The notes under the pieces are model-generated. The model was given only the letters and a program-made list of their open reading frames with translations, ran no database searches and was not told the DNA's origin. Shown piece after piece: positions 1 to 10,062 of a stretch of 64,000 nt of DNA. Every line of letters starts with the position of its first letter. The stretch's first letter is position 1. Origin of the DNA: Candidatus Nitrospira nitrosa (GTDB lineage: Bacteria; Nitrospirota; Nitrospiria; Nitrospirales; Nitrospiraceae); contig NZ_CZQA01000013.1 of NCBI RefSeq assembly GCF_001458735.1, positions 62,001 through 126,000 on the forward strand, given 5' to 3'. The position numbers and the translations under genes are program-made.

Positions 1-89
1 CATTACTACAGTTAGGTATCTGACTCCTCACCTTCTGGCATCGTGAGCATCACGAAAAGTTTTACCCTAGAGAAAATAGGATCGCAGTA

Positions 90-1517
90 CTATGCAGCAG
101 CTGGGCCAATTGCTTTTTCGTTCAAGCGAGAGCGAATTGCATAAAAGAGGGCGAGGATTGCAATCCCCTGGACAACGAGGCTCAAAGCGAACGGTGCTAA
201 TTCTACTTGGTCGTTCGCCATTGACCCAAAAGGTGTCAAATAGACCCACTGTTGTTGAGACTTCGGTAGAGTCAAAACAATGAAATAGTACAATCCGATA
301 TAGAGACCACCGGCAACCAACGGCTGCTTAAACCGGTAAAATTGGCACCACTGAAGAAATAAACTATCTCGCATGGCAAAAAGAGCAACGATAATGAGAC
401 TCATGGCTACCCGTTTCATCCCCTCCATGCCAGACCCGGCATCACCGAGCAGCGAAAGATTTGCAAGGCCGTACAACGAAATTGCCACCAAAGCCACTAC
501 GGCTACCCACGGCCACGATATGCCATCCTCTGCAAATATCGCCCATGGCCGCCCTCGTGTACTTCGCCACCATTCCCGCAATCGTTCAGGCGGAGTCAAT
601 GCCATCACACCAATGACATATAACAGAACGGCGTTGAGCAAAAAGACCAGCGTCATGATAACACCTGGAGACTGCGCAGGGGCATCGAGAAATGCATACA
701 ATATCACATTGCAAAATGTGGCGAATCCAATTAGCTGCATACGAGATAGCAATTGGATGTTTTCCGGCTCCTTTTTGATATTCCGGAACAGCATAATGAA
801 GATCCATGTTCCGAACGTCGTATACAGGATACCAGCTGCAACTGCGACTGGAATGGGAAAACCGAACAGCACTGCATCACGGGCATACACATCTCTCCCA
901 TTCCCCAACAATTCAGCCACGACATAAATAGGACTGCCCCCTGCTAGTCCCGGTAGTGGGCTCGAACCTAATCCAGGGAGCAATGAAAGTATAGACAAAG
1001 GGACAAACGCCAACGCGAATCCCGTCTGAAGTTTGTCTGCGAGCATCGAAGACAACAGGGCAACCAACGACAGGAACAGTGCCAAGAAGAACAGGAACAC
1101 ATAGACACTCACAACCTTTATCGGTTCGTACCCCGCCGCCATCCCACTAAGCATCCCAACAGGAATTGTTACTCCAACCGCCACATACCCCCGTAGAGGA
1201 GCCCCATACAGCATTCCCCATATCAACTCTGATGCCGTCAACCGCGTGGTTCTCCAAAAATCGAAGGTCTGAAAGATTCGCTCACGCACCAGCGCTTGGC
1301 CACAAGAGTAGATACACCAGAGGCCGAATCCGAAGAATTGACAGATGATCAACAGATGAAAGAAAAGAAGGTAAAGCCCCACGCCCACTTGTTCCCTGGC
1401 AGCCAGGTCATAGGTCACCGCGCACAACACCAACGGAATGACAACGGCAGCAATAGCGCGTGACGGTCTGAGTAGACCTCGCCTATGACGAACCCATTCG
1501 GGATTGGCCCAAATCAT
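90..1517 (-). CDS. ABC-2 type transporter permease
   Basis: 475-residue integral membrane protein with about a dozen hydrophobic segments spread over its length and no soluble domain. It is most likely the membrane half of an ABC-2 exporter. The ATG start lies 2 nt after the stop of the ATPase gene at 1520-2449, so the two are almost certainly one transcription unit and one transporter. Substrate cannot be read from the sequence; ABC-2 exporters of this layout move drugs, polysaccharides, or serve gliding or copper-processing (NosY-like) functions. The fold and role are inferred from hydrophobicity and neighbourhood, not from a recognised signature motif. Confidence 0.8.
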   Translation of the reverse strand: MIWANPEWVRHRRGLLRPSRAIAAVVIPLVLCAVTYDLAAREQVGVGLYLLFFHLLIICQFFGFGLWCIYSCGQALVRERIFQTFDFWRTTRLTASELIWGMLYGAPLRGYVAVGVTIPVGMLSGMAAGYEPIKVVSVYVFLFFLALFLSLVALLSSMLADKLQTGFALAFVPLSILSLLPGLGSSPLPGLAGGSPIYVVAELLGNGRDVYARDAVLFGFPIPVAVAAGILYTTFGTWIFIMLFRNIKKEPENIQLLSRMQLIGFATFCNVILYAFLDAPAQSPGVIMTLVFLLNAVLLYVIGVMALTPPERLREWWRSTRGRPWAIFAEDGISWPWVAVVALVAISLYGLANLSLLGDAGSGMEGMKRVAMSLIIVALFAMRDSLFLQWCQFYRFKQPLVAGGLYIGLYYFIVLTLPKSQQQWVYLTPFGSMANDQVELAPFALSLVVQGIAILALFYAIRSRLNEKAIGPAAA

Positions 1518-1519
1518 CG

Positions 1520-2449
1520 CTACATCACCCCATGCTGAGACACTTTCATATAGACGTCTTGCACTGTTCTCTGATGCTCCGAGACCGACACCACCTTTAC
1601 CCCTTGCTCAACCAATGTGCGCAGCACAGCCGATACCTCGTCATCGGTTCCATGACATTGCACCCGGACCTCTTGTTTGCCCGTTTCGCTAACCCCGTTG
1701 TACCCTAATCGGCTCAATACCGCGAGGACATGATCGAGTTCGGCGTCGATCCACCGAATCTGAATCAGCCGCTCCGTATCCAAACCCTTTACCATGGCAG
1801 AGACCAGGCCGCTTTTCACAAGTTTCCCCTGCTCCATGATTCCGATAGATGTACATAGTCCATCGAGTTCGGCCAGAATGTGGGATGAAATCAAGATCGT
1901 CGATCCTTGACGCTGCAAAGCTTGTAGTATGTCGCGTAGAGTCATCCGTGCCTTTGGGTCAAGCCCTGAGGCTGGCTCATCGAGAAACAGCACCTTGGGG
2001 CGGTGGAGCATGGCCCGGGCTAATCCGAGCCGTTGCTTCATCCCACGGGAGAGGCCATGGATCAACTCCTGTTCCTTCGCTTCTAGACCAGCTATGTCGA
2101 TGACCTCCCGAATGCGTAACGCAATCTCACCCTTGCGCATCCGATAGGCATTTGCAAAATAGTCAAGATATTCCCAAACTCGCAGATCGTCATATAGTGC
2201 ATAGATGTCCGAAAGATATCCAATGTGTTGTTGGGAAATTTCTGGCATCTGTTGCACATCAACATTGGCGACCTTGATATGCCCGCTAGTTGGAGCCACG
2301 AGTCCACACGCCATCTTGATGGTAGTGGTCTTCCCTGCTCCATTCGGCCCGATGAGCCCAAAAATTTCCCCCTGTGGGATTTTGAGCGTCAGTCCCCCAA
2401 CTGCGGTAAACCTTCCAAACTCTTTTCGTACTGACTCAAATTGGATCAT
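1520..2449 (-). CDS. ABC transporter ATP-binding protein
   Basis: 309-residue ABC ATPase. The Walker A motif GPNGAGKT lies near residue 36, the signature is the variant LSRGMKQR, and the Walker B stretch VLFLDEPASGLD follows, then the H-loop SSH. This is the CcmA/NatA/NosF-like class that works with ABC-2 permeases; the last 80 residues form the usual C-terminal extension. It energises the permease encoded directly downstream (2-nt gap). The 172 bp between this start and nuoN (2450-2621) hold no gene and probably the promoter of the pair. Function as exporter ATPase is secure, the substrate is unknown. Confidence 0.9.
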   Translation of the reverse strand: MIQFESVRKEFGRFTAVGGLTLKIPQGEIFGLIGPNGAGKTTTIKMACGLVAPTSGHIKVANVDVQQMPEISQQHIGYLSDIYALYDDLRVWEYLDYFANAYRMRKGEIALRIREVIDIAGLEAKEQELIHGLSRGMKQRLGLARAMLHRPKVLFLDEPASGLDPKARMTLRDILQALQRQGSTILISSHILAELDGLCTSIGIMEQGKLVKSGLVSAMVKGLDTERLIQIRWIDAELDHVLAVLSRLGYNGVSETGKQEVRVQCHGTDDEVSAVLRTLVEQGVKVVSVSEHQRTVQDVYMKVSQHGVM

Positions 2450-2621
2450 AGACTTCTCTACTGCTCACCTAGGTGTCTTCGCTTATCACGATCTAGCTCA
2501 GTAGGGGCTCACAGTCATACACTTCAGAGACTCGATGGGGTGACACGAAAGAACGGTTAAGTGTGCGGCTCTACACAGTTACCCCACTCATACACCCATC
2601 GCAAAAGGCTCGAGCCCTCGA

Positions 2622-4109
2622 TCATGGCTTCTGCACAGCCACCATGAGGAGGTTGCTGACTGAATTTCGAATCAATTCCATCAGTGGATTAGGATAGACC
2701 CCGAGCATGAGAATGACTGAGGCAACGAAGCCCAGAGAGAACGCTGTCGTCCACCCTGCCGTCTGTGTAGATAGCTCAACCTGTCCTGGAGGCGCAGCGA
2801 CTTGTTCAGGGACTTCACCAAAGAGGGTCACGATCAGTCGCAGGTAGTAGTAGAGGCTGACGACACTGTTGGCGATCAGCGCCAGTACAAGCCACCAGAG
2901 ACCGGCATCGACACCGGCCGCGATCGCATAAAACTTTCCGATGAATCCCGCCGTCACGGGGATCCCAGCCAGCGACAGCAGGCTCAGTGCCAACATCGCC
3001 GCGAGCCAGGGTCTGGTCCAAAACAAGCCTTGATAGTCCTCAAAACGGTTTTTGTCCCCTGCCTCGCTCGAATACACCGTCACCACGCCAAAGGCCCCCA
3101 GCGACATGGCACAGTAGACGATGACATAAAACGTGACGGCTTCGGCAGCAGGAGGACCTCCGGCCAGCAGCGCGACCAGCACATAGCCGAAGTGAGCGAT
3201 GGAGGAATAGGCCAGGAGCCGTTTCACATTCTCTTGCAAGAGTGCAAGGATATTCCCTGTGACCATGGACACCACGGCCAGAAGGCTGAACAGATGGGCC
3301 ACGGCCGGGAGTTCCAACACACCCACCTCAGTAGCAAATCGTAGGAGCAGAGCTACCAACGCGGCCTTGGAGACGGTTGCAATATAGGTCGTGATGGGAG
3401 TCGGCGCTCCCTGGTAGACATCGGGAACCCACATATGAAACGGTGCGAGCCCGAGCTTCAAGGCAATCCCAATCAGAACCAAGACCAGTCCTCCGAGCCA
3501 CAGGTCAGAAACGGAATGCGCCTGTTTCAGGATAGCTCCCACCCCCTGAAACGTCATAGCGCCGCTCTCGAAATACAACAGCGCAAGTCCGAACAGGAGC
3601 AGCGCTGACGCGGTGATGGACAACAGCAGGTATTTCACTGCGGCTTCGAGCGGATGGCGTCTCGTGCGTAAGTACCCGATCAAACTACAGAGGGACAGAC
3701 CGAGGAGTTCGAACCCAAGGAAGAACGAGACGAAGTGCGCCGCCGTGGTGAGAACCAATCCCCCGAAGGTGGCCAGCAGAAGGAGCAGGTAGTACTCCTC
3801 TACACCTTCCTCCTCACGAAACTGGACAATCAAATATCGATACGACAAGGCGATGATGACCATCGTGGTGGTCAAAATGAGTCCCATGTACAACAACGCA
3901 TGTCGATCCACGACCAGCAAGGTCGTCACGGCTCGTGGGGCCACCGTGGCCGCCCAGGGTAATGTTGCCAGCGTGAGCAGACATGACAGAAATGCGAATG
4001 TCGCGATGCGGGCATGGTGTCGCTGAAAGGCAATGGCAAGCATCGTCACCAGGGCAAATGCCCCAAGGGTAAGGATGGGTGACAGGGCAATAAAATCTTG
4101 GAGAATCAT
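2622..4109 (-). CDS. nuoN: NADH-quinone oxidoreductase subunit N
   Basis: Antiporter-like membrane subunit of respiratory complex I, 495 residues and about 14 transmembrane segments. The conserved lysine-containing helices and the stretch GLAPFHMWVPDVYQGAP typical of the proton-pumping antiporter family are visible near the middle. A longer open frame runs to 4283, but the ATG at 4109 is the better start: it gives the usual family N-terminus and overlaps the nuoM stop as ATGA, implying translational coupling. It is the last gene of the 13-gene nuo operon. In nitrite oxidisers complex I may also run in reverse to make NADH (known for the group, not visible here). Confidence 0.95.
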   Translation of the reverse strand: MILQDFIALSPILTLGAFALVTMLAIAFQRHHARIATFAFLSCLLTLATLPWAATVAPRAVTTLLVVDRHALLYMGLILTTTMVIIALSYRYLIVQFREEEGVEEYYLLLLLATFGGLVLTTAAHFVSFFLGFELLGLSLCSLIGYLRTRRHPLEAAVKYLLLSITASALLLFGLALLYFESGAMTFQGVGAILKQAHSVSDLWLGGLVLVLIGIALKLGLAPFHMWVPDVYQGAPTPITTYIATVSKAALVALLLRFATEVGVLELPAVAHLFSLLAVVSMVTGNILALLQENVKRLLAYSSIAHFGYVLVALLAGGPPAAEAVTFYVIVYCAMSLGAFGVVTVYSSEAGDKNRFEDYQGLFWTRPWLAAMLALSLLSLAGIPVTAGFIGKFYAIAAGVDAGLWWLVLALIANSVVSLYYYLRLIVTLFGEVPEQVAAPPGQVELSTQTAGWTTAFSLGFVASVILMLGVYPNPLMELIRNSVSNLLMVAVQKP

Positions 4110-5659
4110 GGGGTGCTCCCCTGCGAGGTCGTGAGATGGGATGACAACAAGGATTCTGACGGCTGACGAGGTGTCGTGGGTAACGCTACTGCAGCTTGCA
4201 CCAGTTGGTTCATGACCGGTTGCGTCATGCTCAACACTGCCTTCGGATAAAGCCCCAGCCAGATCTGTAAGATTGCGATACACAGAACGGTTCCAAAGGC
4301 GACGTTGGACAGGTCCGGAACTGAACGGGTGTCTTGCTGCCGTCCAAAGAAGGTGCGTTGCATCATCCCCAATGAGTACATGGCTGCCATGACCATCCCT
4401 AGCGAGGCCAGAATGATCATGATCGGTTGCCTCGCATAGGAGCCGAACAGGACGAGAAACTCACCGACGAAATTGGCCATGCCCGGCAACCCCAATGAGG
4501 CGCAGGCAAAGAAGAGCGCCATCGTGGCCAGACGTGGCGTCTCGCTCCACAGTCCTCCCATCTGGCCCATCTCCCTCGTCTGGTACCGCTCCTCAAGTGC
4601 GCCGGCCAAGAGGAAGAGGCCGCCGGTGCTCAGCCCATGCGCCACCATCTGCATCACGACTCCTTGCAGGGCCAACTCCGTCCCGGCGAAGGTCCCGAGC
4701 AGGATGAACCCCATATGGCTGATGCTGCTGTAGGCCACCAGTCGCTTGATATCCGTTTGGGCACAGGCCAACAACGCAGCATAGAGAATCCCGACCACAC
4801 CAAGCCCCATCACAATGGGCGTGAAGTCGTATATCGCCTCGGGAAACAAGGGAATCGTGAACCGTAGCAGACCATAGGCGCCGGTTTTCGCTAAGATCCC
4901 GGCGAGAATGATCGTGGCCCCGGTCGGAGCCTGCGTGTAGGTGTCCGGCAGCCAGGTATGAAAGGGAGGAGCCGGTAGCTTTACGAGAAACCCGATGAGA
5001 AAGGCCAGCATCAGCCATCGGGCCATGTCGGGGCTCAGGGTCAGTTCCATCAGATCGGCATAGTCGAAACTCGGTTGTCCTGTTGCCTGTTGATGCAACA
5101 GCGCGAGGGCCACGATCGCAACCAGCAACACCAAGCTCCCCGCTTGTGTGAAGAGGAAAAACTTGAATGAGGCGTGCCGACGTTCTGTATGGCCCCAGAT
5201 GACGATTAGGAGATACATGGGAACAAGCATGAGTTCCCAAAAAAAGAAAAACAGAAACAGGTCGATCGCCAAGAACACTCCAATCACACCGCCCAGCGCA
5301 AGCAGTACATTGCAGTGAAACAATCCGATGCGGGTCTGGATTTCTGTCCAGGAGGCCATCGTTGCAACGACGCCGATGAAGGCCGTCAGGATAATCAGAA
5401 TGAGGCTGAGCCCATCAAGACCCAGATGCAGACTGATGCCCCATCGGGGAATCCAGCTGATGTCACTTTCTACGAGCCAGGCCCCATGGCCTGAGGTCTG
5501 AGTTGCGTGATCACCGGTCCCGAGTAACAATGCAAGGAGACCATCAATCGACAAAGCCCCCAGTGTGATCCACCGAGGGGCCGAGCGCGACTGTCGCTGT
5601 GCCATCCATGCGATGGGCGCGGCGAGAATAGGGATGAGTATGAGCAGCCAGAGACTCAT
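4106..5659 (-). CDS. nuoM: NADH-quinone oxidoreductase subunit M
   Basis: 517-residue complex I antiporter-like subunit with about 14 hydrophobic helices. Family features include the FFFFFWELMLVPMYLLI helix carrying the key glutamate, the segment KLPAPPFHTWLPDTYTQAP, and KRLVAYSSISHMGF. The frame is open further upstream, but the ATG at 5659 overlaps the nuoL stop (ATGA) and gives the normal N-terminus. It translocates protons in the membrane arm between NuoL and NuoN. Length and residues look intact. Confidence 0.95.
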   Translation of the reverse strand: MSLWLLILIPILAAPIAWMAQRQSRSAPRWITLGALSIDGLLALLLGTGDHATQTSGHGAWLVESDISWIPRWGISLHLGLDGLSLILIILTAFIGVVATMASWTEIQTRIGLFHCNVLLALGGVIGVFLAIDLFLFFFFWELMLVPMYLLIVIWGHTERRHASFKFFLFTQAGSLVLLVAIVALALLHQQATGQPSFDYADLMELTLSPDMARWLMLAFLIGFLVKLPAPPFHTWLPDTYTQAPTGATIILAGILAKTGAYGLLRFTIPLFPEAIYDFTPIVMGLGVVGILYAALLACAQTDIKRLVAYSSISHMGFILLGTFAGTELALQGVVMQMVAHGLSTGGLFLLAGALEERYQTREMGQMGGLWSETPRLATMALFFACASLGLPGMANFVGEFLVLFGSYARQPIMIILASLGMVMAAMYSLGMMQRTFFGRQQDTRSVPDLSNVAFGTVLCIAILQIWLGLYPKAVLSMTQPVMNQLVQAAVALPTTPRQPSESLLSSHLTTSQGSTP

Positions 5660-7545
5660 AGCGCGAAGAGACCAAGTAACATCAACGTTCCAACAGCAAT
5701 CGTAGCGGCATACCAGCGGACATGCCCCGTCTGTGTGTGGCTCATCCAGCCATGGCAGGACTCGGCACACACCGCGAGCCACTCGTATCCACGATCAAGC
5801 ATGTCATGAGGATGTCGGGTTAGGGTGACCCAGGGTCGCACGAACAGACGATCATACAATCGATCAAATCCCCAACCTCCTTGCACCAAAGTCATGGAAG
5901 GATGATCCCTGGATTGCTCGGCCCATCGTGTGGCCAGCAGAGAACCGGGCAGGAACAGCAACGCAGCCAGCCCGATCCCGAGGAGGGCCGCGACGGTGAC
6001 GGCCAGTTGCTCGTGCCCCTCACTCCCCTCATCTATGTCTGGCAGCAGTTCCGTCGTAGGGAGAGCATGCGACAAGTAATCACTGAAGACCGTCACATTC
6101 CCGAGAGTGTGAGGCATCTCGAGAAAACCGACGGTCAGCGCCAGAAACGCCAGCACCACCAACGGCATGCGCATGGCCAAACCTGGTTCACCAGTCGGTT
6201 GTGTACGAATCTCTCCAAAAAAGACTCGAAAGATCAGCCGAAAACTATAGAGGCCGGTCAGCATGGCCCCGAATACTGCACCGAACCAGATCCATCGATG
6301 GCTGATGGGTGAGGACCAGACAGACCAGAGAATCCAATCTTTGCTGTAAAATCCAGATGTGATGAGGGGAACACCAGACATAGCCGCAGCCCCGATGAGG
6401 AACGTCCAGAAAGTCCAGGGCAGATGCCGCCGGAGACCACCCATCTTGAAAATGTCCTGTTCGTGGTGAAGGCTGTGGATCACAGACCCAGCCGCCAGGA
6501 AGAGCAAGGCTTTAAAGCATGAATGGGTTAAGAAATGAAACAGCGCGGCAGACCAGGCTCCGACGCCGAGCGCGAGAAACATATAGCCGATCTGGCTCAT
6601 CGTCGAATAGGCAAGCACCCGCTTAATATCGGTCTGCACCAGTGCACTGGAGGCAGCCAGCAGCAACGTCACCAGCCCAAGCACCGCGATTACCTCTTGC
6701 ACCATCGGCGCGAGAGCGAATAGATGATGCATCCGGGCGATGAGATAGACTCCCGCCGTCACCATGGTGGCGGCATGGATGAGCGCACTGACCGGCGTGG
6801 GACCGGCCATGGCGTCGGGCAGCCACACCTGAAGCGGCAATTGCGCCGACTTTCCAACCGCCCCGATCAAAAAGAGCACCGCGACGATCATGGCCAGGTT
6901 TGAGCCCACCGGCCAGGCCTCCACGGCAAGGTCCTGGACCTGTTGAATCGACAAGCTGGTAAATTGCGTGAACAGGATGAAGAGCCCAATGGCAAATGCC
7001 GTGTCTCCGATGCGAGTGACGATAAAAGCCTTCTGCGCGGCGGTGCCGTATTCCGGTTCCCGATACCAAAATCCGATCAACAGATAGCTGCAGAGCCCCA
7101 CCCCTTCCCAACCCAGGTAAAGCAGAAGGAGATTGTCGGCTAACACCAGCGTCAGCATGGCAGACACGAACAGATTCATATAGGCAAAAAACCTGGCGTA
7201 TCCATCATCGTGCGCCATGTATTCGGCTGAATAGAGATGGATCAAGAACCCGACCCCGGTGATCACGGCCACCATCAAGAGGGAGAGCGCATCCAGGTAC
7301 CAGGAAATCCCGACCATCATGCCGGACGTGTCGATCCAATTCCAGAGCGTTTGACGATAGGACTCTTGATCAGGAAAGGTGTCGAAGAAATCTGCGGCGA
7401 CAAGCGCCGTGGTCATGGCAGCCGTCCCCACCGAGCCGCATCCGACGGATGCGATTTGCCGACGAGACAATCGCCCCCCGAAGAAGGCCAACAACAGAAA
7501 GCCGGTGAGCGGAAGAACGGGAATGAGCCACAGTAAGTTAATCAT
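5656..7545 (-). CDS. nuoL: NADH-quinone oxidoreductase subunit L
   Basis: 629-residue distal proton-pumping subunit of complex I. It shows the NuoL signatures GWEGVGLCSYLLIGFW, LPLQVWLPDAMAGPTPVSALIHAATMV (read in part) and KRVLAYSTMSQIGYMF, followed by the C-terminal portion containing the long amphipathic helix and a final hydrophobic helix. The start ATG follows an 88-bp spacer (7546-7633) after nuoK, in which I see no gene. The stop overlaps the nuoM start as ATGA. Nothing suggests truncation. Confidence 0.96.
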   Translation of the reverse strand: MINLLWLIPVLPLTGFLLLAFFGGRLSRRQIASVGCGSVGTAAMTTALVAADFFDTFPDQESYRQTLWNWIDTSGMMVGISWYLDALSLLMVAVITGVGFLIHLYSAEYMAHDDGYARFFAYMNLFVSAMLTLVLADNLLLLYLGWEGVGLCSYLLIGFWYREPEYGTAAQKAFIVTRIGDTAFAIGLFILFTQFTSLSIQQVQDLAVEAWPVGSNLAMIVAVLFLIGAVGKSAQLPLQVWLPDAMAGPTPVSALIHAATMVTAGVYLIARMHHLFALAPMVQEVIAVLGLVTLLLAASSALVQTDIKRVLAYSTMSQIGYMFLALGVGAWSAALFHFLTHSCFKALLFLAAGSVIHSLHHEQDIFKMGGLRRHLPWTFWTFLIGAAAMSGVPLITSGFYSKDWILWSVWSSPISHRWIWFGAVFGAMLTGLYSFRLIFRVFFGEIRTQPTGEPGLAMRMPLVVLAFLALTVGFLEMPHTLGNVTVFSDYLSHALPTTELLPDIDEGSEGHEQLAVTVAALLGIGLAALLFLPGSLLATRWAEQSRDHPSMTLVQGGWGFDRLYDRLFVRPWVTLTRHPHDMLDRGYEWLAVCAESCHGWMSHTQTGHVRWYAATIAVGTLMLLGLFAL

Positions 7546-7633
7546 AGTTGTATGGTGAGGAGTGAGGCGTCAGGTGGACGGAGATGACGAAGATCCAGGA
7601 TGCTCGCCTAACCACTAGCCCCTCACTTTTTCC

Positions 7634-7933
7634 TTATCCCCTCAGCTCGCAAAAGGCATCGGCGTCCAAGGTTCGAAACCGATGTGACAGCTGCAGCACA
7701 ATCCCCAATGCCACAGACACTTCAGCTGCGGCCAGGGTCAGGATGAACAAGAACATGATCTCCCCATCGACCTGTCCCCAGCGGGCTCCTCCGGCAATGA
7801 ATGCGAGCGCGGCGGCATTCAGCATGATTTCAAGCGACAGCAGCATATAGAGAATGTTCCGGCGACTTAATAAGCCGATCAATCCGAGACCAAACAGCAT
7901 GATGGCCAACACCAATGCAGGGGTGCTCAGCAT
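7634..7933 (-). CDS. nuoK: NADH-quinone oxidoreductase subunit K
   Basis: 99-residue, three-helix membrane subunit of complex I. The helix-2 sequence with the conserved glutamate ([11 protein letters not shown]) and the following [13 protein letters not shown] helix with the second conserved glutamate are both present, so the proton path looks intact. It overlaps the end of nuoJ by 7 nt. Length agrees with the family (about 100 residues). Confidence 0.95.
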   Translation of the reverse strand: MLSTPALVLAIMLFGLGLIGLLSRRNILYMLLSLEIMLNAAALAFIAGGARWGQVDGEIMFLFILTLAAAEVSVALGIVLQLSHRFRTLDADAFCELRG

Positions 7934-8430
7934 AAGCGCCCTTCTTTCGAGAGCCGACGCCCTAGGTGATAGGCACCGATCAGCCCAGGCAGCAACAGCA
8001 TGGAAGCCAATTCCACCCCGATGATGTAAGGCCCATAGAGGGCGATCGAGATGCCTTTCTGCCTGGTTTCCGCAACAACGCTCGCCGTATGGTCTCCGGT
8101 CGCAATGAGGTATCCCACCTCACCCAAGAGCACCAGCGCCAGGATACTGGGGCCGACCCATGCGTGGGGCGTCATCCACGTCCGCTCCTGTTCAACGGCG
8201 AGCGGCCCGAGGAGCATCACGACAAAGATGAAGAGCACCATAATGGCCCCGCCGTAAATAATGATTTCGAGCGCGGCGGCAAATTGCGCGCCTAAGAGAT
8301 AGAAAATCAGGGCCAGCGCGATCAGTGCCACGACAAGGTAGAGCAGCGCGTGGACGGGATGCACATGCGTGATGACGCGCAGGGTCGCCAAGAACGTCAC
8401 CGCAGCGGCGATATAAAAGAGAACTTCCAT
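7927..8430 (-). CDS. nuoJ: NADH-quinone oxidoreductase subunit J
   Basis: 167-residue, five-helix membrane subunit of complex I. The stretch [17 protein letters not shown] and the pi-bulge helix region [19 protein letters not shown] are characteristic. It lies between nuoI (54-bp spacer) and nuoK (7-nt overlap), in canonical order. It links the quinone module (NuoA, H) with the antiporter chain. Confidence 0.95.
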   Translation of the reverse strand: MEVLFYIAAAVTFLATLRVITHVHPVHALLYLVVALIALALIFYLLGAQFAAALEIIIYGGAIMVLFIFVVMLLGPLAVEQERTWMTPHAWVGPSILALVLLGEVGYLIATGDHTASVVAETRQKGISIALYGPYIIGVELASMLLLPGLIGAYHLGRRLSKEGRLC

Positions 8431-8484
8431 AGCCTCACATCAACACGAGCACTCGTTGCTCAGTCCTCAGCAGGTAACACTGCT

Positions 8485-9027
8485 TCATGGCATCAGGCTC
8501 TTCACATCCACCGGTGGGAGCTCGTTCGCACCCTGTCCCTTATCCTTGTCGCAAGTCCTCACGCCGGCCACACGATAAAAATTATAGTCGTGATACTTGC
8601 CGGTCCCGCTGATAAGGAGATCCTCCTTCTCGTAGACCAAGTTCCGGCGCGCGTATTCGCTCTGTTCGAAATCAGGAATCAGTTGAATCGCATTGGTCGG
8701 ACAGGCTTCTTCGCACATGCCACAATAGATGCAGCGCGAAAAGTTAATCCGGAAGAATTCAGGGTAACGGCGCTCATGAGCCTCTGGACGATCCGCAGCC
8801 TGAAGCGCGATGCAATCAACCGGGCAAACCGCAGAACAGAGGTAGCACGCGACACAGCGTTCCTCTCCATCAGGATCTCTGGTCAGGACGATTCGCCCAC
8901 GCCAGCGTGGGGGCAAATAGGGGCGTTCTTCCGGATACTGAACCGTGACCGGCTTCGTAAAGGTCCGTTTGAAGACGACCCATAACCCTATGACCAGATT
9001 CCGGGCATAGATCCATGTGTTCATCAT
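8485..9027 (-). CDS. nuoI: NADH-quinone oxidoreductase subunit I
   Basis: 180-residue iron-sulfur subunit carrying clusters N6a and N6b. Two ferredoxin motifs are visible, [15 protein letters not shown] and [15 protein letters not shown], i.e. the usual two C-x2-C-x2-C-x3-C sets. It passes electrons from NuoG to NuoB at the quinone site. The N-terminal 45 residues form the amphipathic membrane-contact helix. Neighbours are nuoH upstream (54-bp gap) and nuoJ downstream. Intact. Confidence 0.96.
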   Translation of the reverse strand: MMNTWIYARNLVIGLWVVFKRTFTKPVTVQYPEERPYLPPRWRGRIVLTRDPDGEERCVACYLCSAVCPVDCIALQAADRPEAHERRYPEFFRINFSRCIYCGMCEEACPTNAIQLIPDFEQSEYARRNLVYEKEDLLISGTGKYHDYNFYRVAGVRTCDKDKGQGANELPPVDVKSLMP

Positions 9028-9081
9028 ACGTACGGCCGTTCCATCAGCATCAGTTTCCTTCGCACAGCATCCGATCCCGAC

Positions 9082-10062
9082 TCACTGCAACATGGTGAAT
9101 TCCGGTGCTCCGGCTTTCCACAACACGATCCCACCGGTCAGCAAGAGATTGATCAACGCCAGCGGCATGACCACCTTCCAGCCGAACGTCAGCAGCTGGT
9201 CAAAGCGGAACCGTGGCCAGGTCGCCCGAATGAGAATGATCAGGACGATGAACCCGAACATCTTCAAGACAAACCACACAGCGGGCGGCAGCCAGGGTCC
9301 GTGCCACCCACCGAAGAAAAAAATGACGGTCATGGCCGAGAGCAGAAGAATACTGAGATATTCGCCCACAAAAAACATCCCGAACTTCATCCCGCTGTAC
9401 TCCGAGTGGTAACCGGCTACGAGCTCGGCTTCCGCCTCGGGCATGTCGAACGGGGTGCGATGCGCTTCAGCCAGTCCGGCCATGAAGAAACAGAGAAACC
9501 CAAAAAATTGAGGAATCACAAACCATTGATGCCGTTGGGCCTCAACAATGTCGCTCAGGTTGAATGACCCAGCCAACAGCACCGTGCCCATCAGCGAGAG
9601 CCCCATAAAGACTTCGTAGCTCAACAACTGGGCGATCGCCCGAAGGCTGCCGAGAAATGCAAATTTGTTATTGGAAGCCCAGCCTCCGATGATGACGCTG
9701 TAGGCAGCAAGGCTCGACATGGCCAAGAAGAACAGGACCCCCACATTGAGATCAGCGACCACGAAATCAGGCGCAACCGGCACTACGGCAAACGACATGA
9801 GTGCGGTAATCACGACGATGGCCGGTGTGATCACAAACACCGCTTTATCGGCGAACGGCGGGATCCAGTCTTCTTTCGTGAAGATCTTGATCATATCCGC
9901 CAACGATTGCAGGCACCCGCCTGGTCCGAGACGGTTCGGGCCGTAGCGTTCTTGCCAGACACCAAGCAGTCGCCGTTCAAGCCAGATCAGCATTCCGGCC
10001 AAGGTCAGGCAACTTCCAAGAATGACGGCGATGGTGACTACGGTGTGGCTCCAATCGATCAT
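9082..10062 (-). CDS. nuoH: NADH-quinone oxidoreductase subunit H
   Basis: 326-residue, eight-helix membrane subunit forming the quinone chamber of complex I. Recognised by RYGPNRLGPGGCLQSLADM near the N-terminus, the acidic loop AEAHRTPFDMPEAEAELV and the segment FFVGEYLSI. The ATG overlaps the nuoG stop as ATGA. Full family length. Confidence 0.96.
   Translation of the reverse strand: MIDWSHTVVTIAVILGSCLTLAGMLIWLERRLLGVWQERYGPNRLGPGGCLQSLADMIKIFTKEDWIPPFADKAVFVITPAIVVITALMSFAVVPVAPDFVVADLNVGVLFFLAMSSLAAYSVIIGGWASNNKFAFLGSLRAIAQLLSYEVFMGLSLMGTVLLAGSFNLSDIVEAQRHQWFVIPQFFGFLCFFMAGLAEAHRTPFDMPEAEAELVAGYHSEYSGMKFGMFFVGEYLSILLLSAMTVIFFFGGWHGPWLPPAVWFVLKMFGFIVLIILIRATWPRFRFDQLLTFGWKVVMPLALINLLLTGGIVLWKAGAPEFTMLQ

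Noticed and set aside
2802-3344. 180-codon plus-strand frame
   Set aside because: Antisense to nuoN; His/Gln/Arg-rich as expected for a shadow of a membrane protein gene.
4593-5240. 215-codon minus-strand frame
   Set aside because: Shifted-frame shadow of nuoM, without domain likeness.
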